Assembly (NCBI GenBank): GCA_002403105.1
Contig: DHHD01000019.1
Span: 1,786 to 51,130 of the forward strand
From: Anaerolineaceae bacterium UBA4781
Lineage (GTDB): Bacteria > Chloroflexota > Anaerolineae > Anaerolineales > Anaerolineaceae
DNA: 49,345 nucleotides
Direction of reading: 5' to 3'
Position numbers and translations under genes: made by a program. Under the pieces are notes generated by a model. The model was not told the DNA's origin. It saw only the letters and a list, made by a program, of their open reading frames with translations, and did not search any database. Positions 7,884 through 15,629 of the stretch are shown in pieces. How positions within the stretch are numbered: the first letter of the stretch is position 1; each line of letters opens with the position of its first letter.

Positions 7884-9110
7884 TTATTCGTGTCTGAGGG
7901 CTTCGACTGGTTCCAGATTGGCTGCTTTATTGGCCGGGTAGATACCAAAAAACAAACCAACTGCTGTCGAGAAAACGGTTGCGAGTAAGATCGCGCCCAG
8001 GTCAACTTGCGGTTGAAAGGCGACTCCTTGCGTTGTAGCAAAGGAGCCAACAAGAGCGGAAATGATCCATCCCAAGATGATCCCCAGAATTCCCCCCATC
8101 ATGCTGAGGAGCGAAGATTCTGTTAAGAATTGTATAAGAATATCTTTCTTTTTTGCGCCAATAGCTTTCCGTAAGCCGATCTCTTTTGTGCGTTCGGTAA
8201 CAGAAACGAGCATGATATTCATGATCCCAATTCCACCCACCAGCAAAGAAATTCCGGCGATACCGCTCAAGAAGATCTTGAATACATTGGTGATACTGCT
8301 TGCCAACGTGAGGAAATCTTGCTGAGAATAGATTGTAAAATCATCTTCGCCTAAATCTGTACGGTGTCTTTTTCTGAGGATTTCCTGAACTTCACTGGTA
8401 GCTTCAGGAACAGAATCAGCGCTGATCGCTTTTAGGTAAATGATATCTACTTTTCCCTGTTCACGGGTCATTAAGCGACTTCTGGCTGTTGTAATAGGAA
8501 CGAGAACTACATTATCCTGGCTGCCAAATTGCCCTCCACCCTTTGGTGCAAGAATGCCAATGATTCGGAAAGGCTGTCCGTCAATAGTAACGGTTTCCCC
8601 AACCAGATTTTCACTTTGGCCGAATAATTGTTCCGCTACATCCACACCGATTAAAACAACTGAAGCGCGTCCATTCACATTTTCTTCACTTATGAATTCC
8701 CCTTCAATTAGTTCATAATTTCGAACTGCTTGAAAACTGGGGGTTACACCAAAAATCTGTGTTGATTTTGTTTCTCCGCTGAATTTGATAGTACCACTGC
8801 CCTGAATGACAGGCGCAACCAGTTCAACATGCGGAGCAGCAAATACATCTCCGATTGCATTGGCATCTTGCATGGTGAGAGGACTTACAGTGATCGATGA
8901 ATCTTCCTCATTTCCTTCAAAAATAAAAAGCAAGTTTGTCCCAATTCCACTGATCTGATTGAGAATAGTATCCTGTGCCCCTGTTCCAATCGCGATCATA
9001 GCGATTACGGCTGCTACGCCAATGACAATACCTAACGTTGTGAGAATGGAACGCATTTTGTTGGAATAGAGACTATTCCAAGCTTCATTTACAGTTTGCA
9101 AGAAGTTCAT
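7884..9110 (-). CDS. MacB-like ABC transporter permease
   Basis: 408 residues with the MacB/FtsX layout: transmembrane segment at about 18-42 (RSILTTLGIVIGVAAVIAMIAIG), a large extracytoplasmic MacB_PCD domain to about residue 270, then three transmembrane segments in the FtsX domain. It includes the ERTKEIGLRKAIGAKK coupling loop that contacts the ATPase. Such proteins are mechanotransmitters that move lipoproteins, peptides or drugs at the outer face rather than forming a classical channel. It overlaps the ATPase gene by 4 bases. Substrate unknown. Confidence 0.92.
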   Translation of the reverse strand: MNFLQTVNEAWNSLYSNKMRSILTTLGIVIGVAAVIAMIAIGTGAQDTILNQISGIGTNLLFIFEGNEEDSSITVSPLTMQDANAIGDVFAAPHVELVAPVIQGSGTIKFSGETKSTQIFGVTPSFQAVRNYELIEGEFISEENVNGRASVVLIGVDVAEQLFGQSENLVGETVTIDGQPFRIIGILAPKGGGQFGSQDNVVLVPITTARSRLMTREQGKVDIIYLKAISADSVPEATSEVQEILRKRHRTDLGEDDFTIYSQQDFLTLASSITNVFKIFLSGIAGISLLVGGIGIMNIMLVSVTERTKEIGLRKAIGAKKKDILIQFLTESSLLSMMGGILGIILGWIISALVGSFATTQGVAFQPQVDLGAILLATVFSTAVGLFFGIYPANKAANLEPVEALRHE

Positions 9111-9790
9111 GATTTTGACTCCTTGATCAGTCCATCAAAAATCTGGATCGTTCTGGCTGTACGCGCTGCAATTTTCGGGTCGTGAGTAACGATGATCAAG
9201 GTTGTTCCATAATCTTTATTCAATCCAAGCAGTAGCTCCATGATTTCATCCCCTGATCTCGAATCTAGGTTACCGGTGGGTTCATCTGCCAGAATAATAG
9301 CGGGGTTATTGATAAGTGCTCTAGCGATAGCGACCCGCTGCTGCTGCCCTCCTGAAAGTTCCGGGGGTTTATGATGAATCCTATCTCCCAACCCCACGCT
9401 TTCGAGTGCTTTTTGTGCCATTTCAATCCGATTTTCAGTGATGCCAGCATAACGCAAGGGCAATTCCACATTCGCAAGAGCTGTAGAACGTGAAAGGAGA
9501 TTGAAATTCTGAAAAACAAAACCTACTTTTTGATTGCGGATCTGAGCTAATTGATCGTCATCTAAATTAGAAACATCTTCATTATCTAAAATATATTCTC
9601 CACTGGTTAGTCGGTCCAGACAACCAATGATGTTCATGAGGGTTGATTTCCCCGATCCGGAAGGTCCCATTATGGAAATGACTTCGCCCTTCTTTACCTT
9701 GAATGTCACTCCGCATAACGCAGGTACTTCGATATCACCTAATTTGTAGATTTTAGTTATGTCTTTGATCTTGATTACAGTTTTATCCAC
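9107..9790 (-). CDS. ABC transporter ATPase, MacB/LolD type
   Basis: 227 residues. Walker A GPSGSGKST (42-50), Q-loop around QNFNLL (94-99), signature LSGGQQQ (145-151) and Walker B IILADE (165-170), with the D-loop in GNLDSRSG. Start is GTG at 9790, preceded by GAGGT and only 2 bases after the adaptor gene's stop. The subfamily pairs with MacB/FtsX permeases. Middle gene of the adaptor-ATPase-permease operon. Confidence 0.95.
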   Translation of the reverse strand: MDKTVIKIKDITKIYKLGDIEVPALCGVTFKVKKGEVISIMGPSGSGKSTLMNIIGCLDRLTSGEYILDNEDVSNLDDDQLAQIRNQKVGFVFQNFNLLSRSTALANVELPLRYAGITENRIEMAQKALESVGLGDRIHHKPPELSGGQQQRVAIARALINNPAIILADEPTGNLDSRSGDEIMELLLGLNKDYGTTLIIVTHDPKIAARTARTIQIFDGLIKESKS

Positions 9791-9792
9791 AC

Positions 9793-11211
9793 TTACCTCG
9801 TGAAGGCAGGTTGTTGATTGGTACTGAACAAATCTTGAGGTGGATTGAGAACAAGTGTATCGTTTTCAACAATATCACCAGATAGTATCTGAGTATAGCT
9901 GTCTGAAGATGAACCGATTCTTACAATGACTCTTTCGATGCTTCCATCGCGCTGTACATAGACTACAACTTCTCCATCTTCCAAATGTATTGCCCGAGTA
10001 GGTACAATTAAAGTATCTTCCAACTTCAATACAGTGATGCTTACTGATGCAGTCATACCAGGAAGAATATTCTCATCTTCATCGGTCATTAGCAATTTGA
10101 TCGAGAAATTGGTTTCTCCCTGATTTTCTGTTCCTGCGCCTGCCACTTCTACTACTGTACCGTGATAAGTTCTATCTAGCAGGGAATCAAAAGTAAACTC
10201 GGCATCCTGCCCAATTTGAACGCGGTTGATATCGATTTCAGGGATATTCACTTCAATATAGAATTTCGATAGATCATCAATACGGAATGCGTTCGTACCC
10301 GTCGAAACCTCATCACCTTCTTTAGTCATTATGGCGGTTACAGTGCCATCAAAAGGAGCGCGCAGATTTGCCATGCCTGCCACTGCTTCGGCAGCTGTTA
10401 CCTTAGCTTGCGCAGCCAGAATATCGTCTTCGTTCTGACCATTTTTTATACGATCCCATTCTCTTTGCACATCTTCCATTTGAGCTTTTGCCAAGTCATA
10501 ATTTGCAAAATCTTGAGCAACCTCTGTGTTGTAAGTTTTACCTAGAATGTAACTAAGGTTGCGTAAGGCTTTGTCTCGAGCTAACTGTACCTCATCCATT
10601 TTTGTTTGAGATTTTTGAATATCTGCATCACTGGCATCAGTTAAGAGTCCCTGTAGCTCTGCTTCAGCTTGCTTCAAGACTTCTTCTGCTTTGATAAAAT
10701 CAGCTCTGGCTTGATCAACAATTTCTTGGTCGGTATTTTTATAATTCCAATAATTAATATCTTCTTGAGCTTCTTTTAATTTTTCTTCTGCATCAAGAAG
10801 GTTGAGATAAATCTGAGATCGTTGAGTATCCGATTCAAGAACGGATTCAAGATTCCGTTTGGCATCCACCAAGTCAGCCTGGGCCAGGATAACTGATTGA
10901 GAGAGGGATGTTTGGGATAATTCAGCAAGCAGATCTCCTGAAGAAACAGTATCAGCGTTTTCGACGTAGATGGCACTGACATTACCATTTGTTTTCCAGG
11001 TGAGTATGGCGGATTTATTTGCTTCAACTTTCCCGGTTCCTCCGACTATCGCAATTAATCGCCCTCTTTCAACAACCGCAGTAAGCAAGTCTTCATTGCT
11101 GGTGGAATCATTTCGCAATTGCGATAAGAGAGTGACCAAAACTAAAGCAAGAATAATTCCCCCGATATAATAATATTTCTTCACAATTTTTTTCTTTTTT
11201 TCTACAGGCAT
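9793..11211 (-). CDS. HlyD/MacA-type periplasmic adaptor (membrane fusion) protein
   Basis: 472 residues from the ATG at 11211. That start is chosen because a good promoter begins transcription near 11270, downstream of the more distal possible start at 11292, and AAAGGG precedes the ATG. One N-terminal transmembrane helix (YYIGGIILALVLVTLL) anchors it. A lipoyl-like half (GKVEANKSAILTW), a long alpha-helical hairpin of alternating Glu/Lys/Ala (about residues 110-290), the second lipoyl half (NLRAPFDGTVTAI) and a beta-barrel follow. It would link the permease to an outside partner or, in a monoderm-like envelope, gate the substrate. No TolC homologue is in the window. Confidence 0.9.
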   Translation of the reverse strand: MPVEKKKKIVKKYYYIGGIILALVLVTLLSQLRNDSTSNEDLLTAVVERGRLIAIVGGTGKVEANKSAILTWKTNGNVSAIYVENADTVSSGDLLAELSQTSLSQSVILAQADLVDAKRNLESVLESDTQRSQIYLNLLDAEEKLKEAQEDINYWNYKNTDQEIVDQARADFIKAEEVLKQAEAELQGLLTDASDADIQKSQTKMDEVQLARDKALRNLSYILGKTYNTEVAQDFANYDLAKAQMEDVQREWDRIKNGQNEDDILAAQAKVTAAEAVAGMANLRAPFDGTVTAIMTKEGDEVSTGTNAFRIDDLSKFYIEVNIPEIDINRVQIGQDAEFTFDSLLDRTYHGTVVEVAGAGTENQGETNFSIKLLMTDEDENILPGMTASVSITVLKLEDTLIVPTRAIHLEDGEVVVYVQRDGSIERVIVRIGSSSDSYTQILSGDIVENDTLVLNPPQDLFSTNQQPAFTR

Positions 11212-11276
11212 TCTTTTCCCTTTCACTTCAAATACAAGTGGAAATATTCTTCTTGAGTCGTTCAACGAATCACATA

Positions 11277-11305
11277 AACATAAGTTCCGCAAGATTTTTT
11301 GTCAA
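11277..11305 (-). promoter_or_regulatory. Sigma-70-type promoter of the ABC export operon
   Basis: On the minus strand: TTGACA (11305-11300), 17-base spacer, TATGTT (11282-11277). Start of transcription would be near 11270, leaving a leader of about 60 bases before the adaptor ATG at 11211. Confidence 0.7.
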
Positions 11306-11386
11306 GCATAAATACGTAAGTAATTTATAAGAAATGTTGCTTTATATGTTAAGAATTTGTTATTTTCGTAGTGAAAAATTTGGTGC

Positions 11387-11755
11387 TTAATCAGAAGGAG
11401 GATCAATATCTGGCAATTCTTTTTCAATTTGCTCAAAAGTTTGACCTTTTTCAAGCCGATCCACCACCTCGTTAAATTCTGGTTCAAGTTTTTCTCCACT
11501 CTGTTCACCCATTTTTCTCATCATCTTTCCCATTGATTGCGGATCATTCTCAAAATTTGCGATTGCAGATAGATCATCCGAAGGAGTATCTGTACTGTGT
11601 TCAGGGGAGTTAACTCGGATATTTTTTATCTTTCTTTGAATATTCTGAGATTGGCAAAAAGGGCAAAAAACAGCAGTTGCTCCATACTTTTTGTAGGATA
11701 GGATCGTTTCAAAAGATTTATCGCAGTGCTTACAAATAAACTGATAGATGGGCAT
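11387..11755 (-). CDS. FmdB-type zinc-ribbon protein
   Basis: 122 residues from the ATG at 11755, where the family's typical MPIYQFICKHC start is found. Cys8, Cys11, Cys31 and Cys34 form the zinc ribbon. The rest is polar and rich in acidic residues, with MGKMMRKMGEQSGE in the middle. FmdB was first named as a putative regulator of formamidase/amidase genes, but most members have no proven role and some belong to ribosome- or stress-linked small proteins. The gene lies divergent from guanylate kinase. No clear ribosome-binding site is seen before the ATG. Confidence 0.75.
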   Translation of the reverse strand: MPIYQFICKHCDKSFETILSYKKYGATAVFCPFCQSQNIQRKIKNIRVNSPEHSTDTPSDDLSAIANFENDPQSMGKMMRKMGEQSGEKLEPEFNEVVDRLEKGQTFEQIEKELPDIDPPSD

Positions 11756-11763
11756 ATTTAGAG

Positions 11764-11792
11764 TGCTTATTGAAGATTTTTTCAATTATAAT
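11764..11792 (+). promoter_or_regulatory. Possible promoter of gmk with an inverted repeat in the spacer
   Basis: TATAAT at 11787-11792 with a weak -35 (TGCTTA, 11764-11769) at 17 bases. The spacer holds the inverted repeat TTGAA-N6-TTCAA (11770-11785). Transcription would start near 11799, which favours the gmk ATG at 11821 over one at 11770. Confidence 0.4.
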
Positions 11793-11820
11793 CACTTTAA
11801 ATTTTCATTGGATATTGTGC

Positions 11821-12441
11821 ATGACTCTTACAGAAAATGTGAATTTCGATGTTCTAAAAAAAGGGGCTTTGTTATTCGTTATCTCCGGTCCTTCAGGGGT
11901 TGGAAAAGATTCTGTTGTAAAAGCATTAAAGAAAAAGCCAGGTAAATTTCATTTTGTCATTACAGCTAATACACGTGCTCCGCGACCTGATGAAGAAGAA
12001 GGTGTGGATTACTTCTTTGTCAGTAAAGACCATTTTCACGAAATGATAGAACAAGATCAATTGGTTGAATGGGCTCATGTATATGGTGATTACAAAGGTG
12101 TGCCTAAAGCCCAGGTTGAAGACGCTTTGGCAAGCGGAAAAGATGTGTTAATGCGCTTGGATGTGCAGGGTGCGAAAAAAATAAAAAGCCTCTACCCATT
12201 CGCTATTTTAATATTTTTACTCCCGTCTAACGAAAAAGAATGGGATGAGCGTTTATTGGCAAGAGCGAAAGCACAGGGCACGGATCTGGATATGGATATC
12301 CGAATCGAAAAAGTAAAAGAAGAATTAAAAGCACTGGATATTTTTGATTACGCAGTTGTTAATGCAGATGATCAATTAGATCAGACGGTAGAAACGATAC
12401 TGGCTATTATCACTGCAGAACATCAAAAAATAGCTGGATAA
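11821..12441 (+). CDS. gmk: Guanylate kinase
   Basis: Phosphorylates GMP to GDP with ATP, an essential nucleotide step. P-loop GPSGVGK at 23-29, the GMP-binding segment TRAPRPDEEEGVDYFF, and LDVQGAKKIK in the core. The 206-residue length matches the family when translation starts at 11821. An in-frame ATG at 11770 would add a hydrophobic 17-residue tail not expected in the family and lies before the likely transcription start. The arginine-rich lid (ARAKAQGTD) is slightly variant but recognisable. Ends 17 bases before the convergent MFS gene with no clear terminator between them. Confidence 0.95.
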   Translation: MTLTENVNFDVLKKGALLFVISGPSGVGKDSVVKALKKKPGKFHFVITANTRAPRPDEEEGVDYFFVSKDHFHEMIEQDQLVEWAHVYGDYKGVPKAQVEDALASGKDVLMRLDVQGAKKIKSLYPFAILIFLLPSNEKEWDERLLARAKAQGTDLDMDIRIEKVKEELKALDIFDYAVVNADDQLDQTVETILAIITAEHQKIAG

Positions 12442-12458
12442 AATTGGATATAAGCTTT

Positions 12459-13730
12459 TTATTTCAGATCAGCACTTTCCATTTGCTGTCTACGCTGCCC
12501 TTCCTTTTCGATGTTTATCATGGCTGGGGTAAACATTCCGAATAAACCCATGATAATACAGCCAATTCCACCAATATAGAACCACCCCTGAATACCGACA
12601 ATACCCGCAACGGGTGCCGCGATGATCATTGAAATAGGCGACATAGCACTTGCCATGCTATTCAATGTTGTGAAGACTCTCCCCTGCATTTCTGGTTTGA
12701 CATTGGATTGTATGATGGCAGTGAGAGAACCATTTGCTATTGGATTCATGACACCTGTGATCAGCATTCCTGCCAGAGCCAAATTGAAATGATTTGCTGG
12801 AGCAATAGCAATGAGAAGGATACCGATTCCCATTCCGATAATTCCAGTCAGTGATGTTAAAATACGCTTTTTAAACCCTCCCCAGGTGCTTAAAATGAGA
12901 CCACCAGCAATTACACCGATACCAAACGCAGATTCAACCAAACTGAGTTGAATTGCGCCACCTGAAAAGTGTTGAGTAACCAGGAGAGGAGTCAGCGTAA
13001 AACCGGGATTGATAAGAAAATTGAGAAGAGTCGCAGTAAGTATTAAAAACAGCATTCCCTTCCAATTCCGTAGATAGCGAAATCCAAATCTAACATCATT
13101 GAACAATTCTGAAGCAGAAGAAAAATTTCCCTTGGGTATTTCAACAGGTTTTGGAATATTAACAAAGATGAGCGGTATTACTGCAAGCAGTGCAGTAAAA
13201 ATATCGATGAAGAGAATAATATATATTGGAGATACTTCTAGTAATAAAGCTGCGAGGGGTGGACCGACCACATTTAATAATCCTTTGATGGATTGATTCA
13301 ACCCTTCAACCCTCGACATTTGCTCGTTGGGAACGAGTAGCGAAGTTGAGGAACGCATAGAAGGCCAATGAAAAGTGCTCCCTAGTTCTCTTAGAAATAG
13401 AGCAGCATAAATATATCCAAGTTTTATATGTTCAGTTTTGAAGAGAATGATTAGCAATAGGGTAATGAAGGCAATCAGTAGGTCGGAAATAACCATGATA
13501 CGTTTGCGATCCCACCGATCTACTAGCGCACCGATGAAGGGAGCAAAGAGAACATTCGGCAGCAGGCTTACGAATGTTGAAGTTGCCAGGACCGCTGCTG
13601 ATCCAGTCTCTTTCGTGAGGTACCAAATCAATGTAAATTGAACGATTTGAGAACCAAGCAGACTGAAAGCTTGTCCAATCCAGATTGAGAAGAACTTGGT
13701 TTTCCAGTTTTTATTGAGATGATCCTGCAT
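12459..13730 (-). CDS. Major facilitator superfamily efflux transporter (MFS_3/MefA-like)
   Basis: 423 residues with about twelve transmembrane helices. The motif-A-like loop GALVDRWDRKRIM follows helix 2, and VEGLNQSIKGLLNVVGPPLAALL is typical of the MefA/enterobactin-exporter branch. It would export small hydrophobic compounds by proton antiport; the substrate is not predictable. Its start lies 23 bases after the SHOCT-like gene and carries an AGGGGA ribosome-binding site. The DUF2089 protein upstream is a good candidate for local control. Confidence 0.88.
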   Translation of the reverse strand: MQDHLNKNWKTKFFSIWIGQAFSLLGSQIVQFTLIWYLTKETGSAAVLATSTFVSLLPNVLFAPFIGALVDRWDRKRIMVISDLLIAFITLLLIILFKTEHIKLGYIYAALFLRELGSTFHWPSMRSSTSLLVPNEQMSRVEGLNQSIKGLLNVVGPPLAALLLEVSPIYIILFIDIFTALLAVIPLIFVNIPKPVEIPKGNFSSASELFNDVRFGFRYLRNWKGMLFLILTATLLNFLINPGFTLTPLLVTQHFSGGAIQLSLVESAFGIGVIAGGLILSTWGGFKKRILTSLTGIIGMGIGILLIAIAPANHFNLALAGMLITGVMNPIANGSLTAIIQSNVKPEMQGRVFTTLNSMASAMSPISMIIAAPVAGIVGIQGWFYIGGIGCIIMGLFGMFTPAMINIEKEGQRRQQMESADLK

Positions 13731-13753
13731 GAAAATCCCCTATTGCTATTTGT

Positions 13754-14125
13754 TTATTCGATGAAAATTTCTACATGTTCATCATCTTCATCATCGATGA
13801 CATCAATGATCAATCCTGTTTTTCCTGACTTAATAAGATTCATGAGATCATTCGAATCCATATGCGCAAATTCAGGTGAATACTGCGCGCCGATACGAAA
13901 GCCCGCATTTACCAACCCGATCGGAATACGGATATTTGTCTTTTGAATGCCCGTGATAGCATCAGTGACCCGTACTCGAAACCATTTACCAGACTTTTCT
14001 TCATTTTCTACTTTTGGATTAACAGGTTTCCCCGCTTCTAATGCTTCCAATAATTTCGCTGCCTGATCAGCATTGATCTTGCCCTCCTGAAGCATTTTTA
14101 ATATCATCATACGATCTTCTTCCAT
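13754..14125 (-). CDS. SHOCT-like domain protein (YvlB/DUF2089-associated)
   Basis: 123 residues. The N-terminal helix pair MMILKMLQEGKINADQAAKLLEALEAG (written here as residues 6-32) is the short SHOCT-like oligomerisation domain found with DUF2089 and bacterial adhesin-like proteins. The rest is a small alpha/beta domain with RIPIGLVNAGFRIG and a very acidic tail (DVIDDEDDEHVE). AGGAG is placed 9 bases before the ATG. It sits between the DUF2089 gene and the MFS gene. The same helix pair recurs at the end of the DUF2089 protein, suggesting the two proteins bind each other. Confidence 0.75.
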   Translation of the reverse strand: MEEDRMMILKMLQEGKINADQAAKLLEALEAGKPVNPKVENEEKSGKWFRVRVTDAITGIQKTNIRIPIGLVNAGFRIGAQYSPEFAHMDSNDLMNLIKSGKTGLIIDVIDDEDDEHVEIFIE

Positions 14126-14160
14126 GGTGTCTTGCTCCTAACTAATTCTAATCTGTTTTC

Positions 14161-14541
14161 CTAGTTACCACGCAGTAATTCCTGGGCTTCATCGATAGAA
14201 ATTTTACCCTCATTCAACTTGGTAAGAATTTCTTTTTTGTTTTCATTGGAAGGTTTTTCATCCTCGAGTGGTGATTCAAATCCCATTACACGTAAGATTT
14301 CATTAAAACGGCTACGTAGGGTGGGGTAAGAGAGATCCAGTTCTTCTTCCATGCGGTTGAATTTCCCTTCACAACGGATGAAGGTCAAAACAAATTGGAG
14401 TTGTTCAGGAGAAAGGTTGCTTAATGGCGTGTGGGTAAGTTCAAATATTCCTTGAAAATTAGTTCTGCAATTATTGCAGTGCAGTGAGGTCACAATGAGT
14501 TCATTATTGCAGATAGGGCACTTGTCGATGATTCTATTCAT
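14161..14541 (-). CDS. DUF2089 family zinc-ribbon/HTH protein
   Basis: 126 residues. An N-terminal zinc ribbon (CPIC...CNNC) is followed by a helix-turn-helix-like stretch (LSYPTLRSRFNEILRVMG) and a C-terminal SHOCT-like helix pair (LTKLNEGKISIDEAQELLRG). This is the full layout of DUF2089, which is taken to be a DNA-binding regulator though few members have been studied. AGGTGA precedes the ATG. It heads the operon with the SHOCT-like protein and the MFS transporter. Palindromes in the upstream gap could be its operator. Confidence 0.85.
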   Translation of the reverse strand: MNRIIDKCPICNNELIVTSLHCNNCRTNFQGIFELTHTPLSNLSPEQLQFVLTFIRCEGKFNRMEEELDLSYPTLRSRFNEILRVMGFESPLEDEKPSNENKKEILTKLNEGKISIDEAQELLRGN

Positions 14542-14563
14542 ATTTCACCTGATTCATATAATA

Positions 14564-14578
14564 ATCAATTTAATTGAT
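14564..14578. promoter_or_regulatory. Perfect palindrome upstream of the DUF2089 operon
   Basis: ATCAATT-T-AATTGAT, 7-bp arms around one base, 23 bases before the DUF2089 ATG. A looser ATAAT...ATTAT repeat follows. The region is AT-rich, so chance palindromes are more likely here; an autoregulatory operator is inference. Confidence 0.35.
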
Positions 14579-14627
14579 ATAATCATATCATTATTATCCG
14601 TAATATCAATGTACACATGAATAATAT

Positions 14628-15014
14628 TTATTTTTCCTCTTTATCTGAAACCGAAGTGAATTCTTGAAGTAAAAACCAACCACCGCCTCTATCCATAACA
14701 TTCTGTGGTGCACGATCGAAATAGATCTCAAAAATCTGCCCGGTATGCACTTGAATCCTGAAAAAGATTTTTCCGACCCCCCAGGAGCCTTTTATTTCTG
14801 CTCGCGAATGATGCACTTCGCTCATATTCCTTTGCATGTTTCCTTTGCGCGAAAAATCTGTCCATTGCTTAACGATTTTTATGATTATGTACTCGGTTGA
14901 TCGCCAGCAGAATGCATCCGGACAACCAGGATTCTTGGTTCTGATCTGTTCTTGATTGAAAGTTACTTCAATACGTTCCCCTATGAAGCGGATTGGGAGG
15001 GTTTGTTCATTCAT
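14628..15014 (-). CDS. DUF6504-like small protein
   Basis: 128 residues, no signal peptide or membrane segment. It begins with an IRFIGERIEVTF strand, then PGCPDAFCWRSTEYIIIKIVKQW, and near the end FRIQVHTGQIFEIYFDRAP followed by GGGWFLLQEF. The order (basic strand, FxWR..xYxI, then G..FEIYxDR and W.L) resembles the DUF6504 beta-rich domain. The function of that family is unknown. It is divergent from sixA across a 63-base gap. No strong ribosome-binding site is seen. Confidence 0.6.
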   Translation of the reverse strand: MNEQTLPIRFIGERIEVTFNQEQIRTKNPGCPDAFCWRSTEYIIIKIVKQWTDFSRKGNMQRNMSEVHHSRAEIKGSWGVGKIFFRIQVHTGQIFEIYFDRAPQNVMDRGGGWFLLQEFTSVSDKEEK

Positions 15015-15077
15015 GGAAAAAATTCAATTATGTTATACTAATTCCGATTTCTTATTCTATCATTATGGAGGTCAGTT

Positions 15078-15566
15078 ATGAAAAAGGTGTTTCTTATGCG
15101 GCATGCGAAATCGAGCTGGAAAGACGCAAATATTCCAGATCATGACAGACCTTTAAAGAAAAAAGGTGAGAAAGATGTGAAAGCCATGGCGAAGATGCTG
15201 AAACATAAAAAGCATTTACCTGATTTCATTCTCTGCTCATCTGCCGAAAGAGCAAAGCAAACAGCCATAATTTTTAAAAAAGCTTCCTCATTTGAAGGAA
15301 AGTTGGAATATAACGACAAGCTATATATGGCTGAAGTACCTGATCTGATTTCTGCTTTAAAAAATGCACCCAAAAAAGCTAAAAGCGTCATGATCATTGG
15401 ACATAATCCAGGGCTTGAAGCGTTGCTCCAAACATTGACCGGAAAAGTGGAGACATTGCCCACTTCTTCGATCGCGCATATTTCCATTCCGATTGAAGAA
15501 TGGTCTGAATTGAATAATGAAGTCGAGGGAAAGCTGAAGAAACTCTGGCGCCCCAAAGACCTCTAA
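15078..15566 (+). CDS. sixA: SixA-type histidine phosphatase
   Basis: 162 residues, a minimal histidine-phosphatase-superfamily protein. Arg8-His9 in LMRHAKSSW is the catalytic phospho-accepting histidine motif, Arg58 lies in SSAERAKQT, and His109 in IIGHNPG completes the pocket. SixA in Escherichia coli removes phosphate from phosphohistidine on phosphotransfer proteins; other small members act on varied substrates, so the gene name is by subfamily only. GGAGG stands before the ATG. A terminator follows directly. Confidence 0.85.
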   Translation: MKKVFLMRHAKSSWKDANIPDHDRPLKKKGEKDVKAMAKMLKHKKHLPDFILCSSAERAKQTAIIFKKASSFEGKLEYNDKLYMAEVPDLISALKNAPKKAKSVMIIGHNPGLEALLQTLTGKVETLPTSSIAHISIPIEEWSELNNEVEGKLKKLWRPKDL

Positions 15567-15578
15567 TCTGAATTCAAT

Positions 15579-15608
15579 AAGTGCTCACAAATAGTGAGCA
15601 CTTTCTTT
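15579..15608 (+). terminator. Intrinsic terminator after sixA
   Basis: AAGTGCTCAC (15579-15588) pairs perfectly with GTGAGCACTT (15594-15603) over a 5-base loop, followed by a T-rich tail. A GTG in its right arm (15594) is in frame with the next gene but should not be used as its start. Confidence 0.85.
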
Positions 15609-15629
15609 ATCACGATCGAAGGGTTGAAT

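Noticed and set aside
7739..8053. N-terminal extension of SerA
   Set aside because: It crosses the upstream operon's terminator, overlaps the permease gene and lies before a good ribosome-binding site at the family's usual start.
11212..11292. Longer start of the adaptor protein
   Set aside because: It lies upstream of the mapped promoter's expected transcription start and adds residues before the normal N-terminal anchor.
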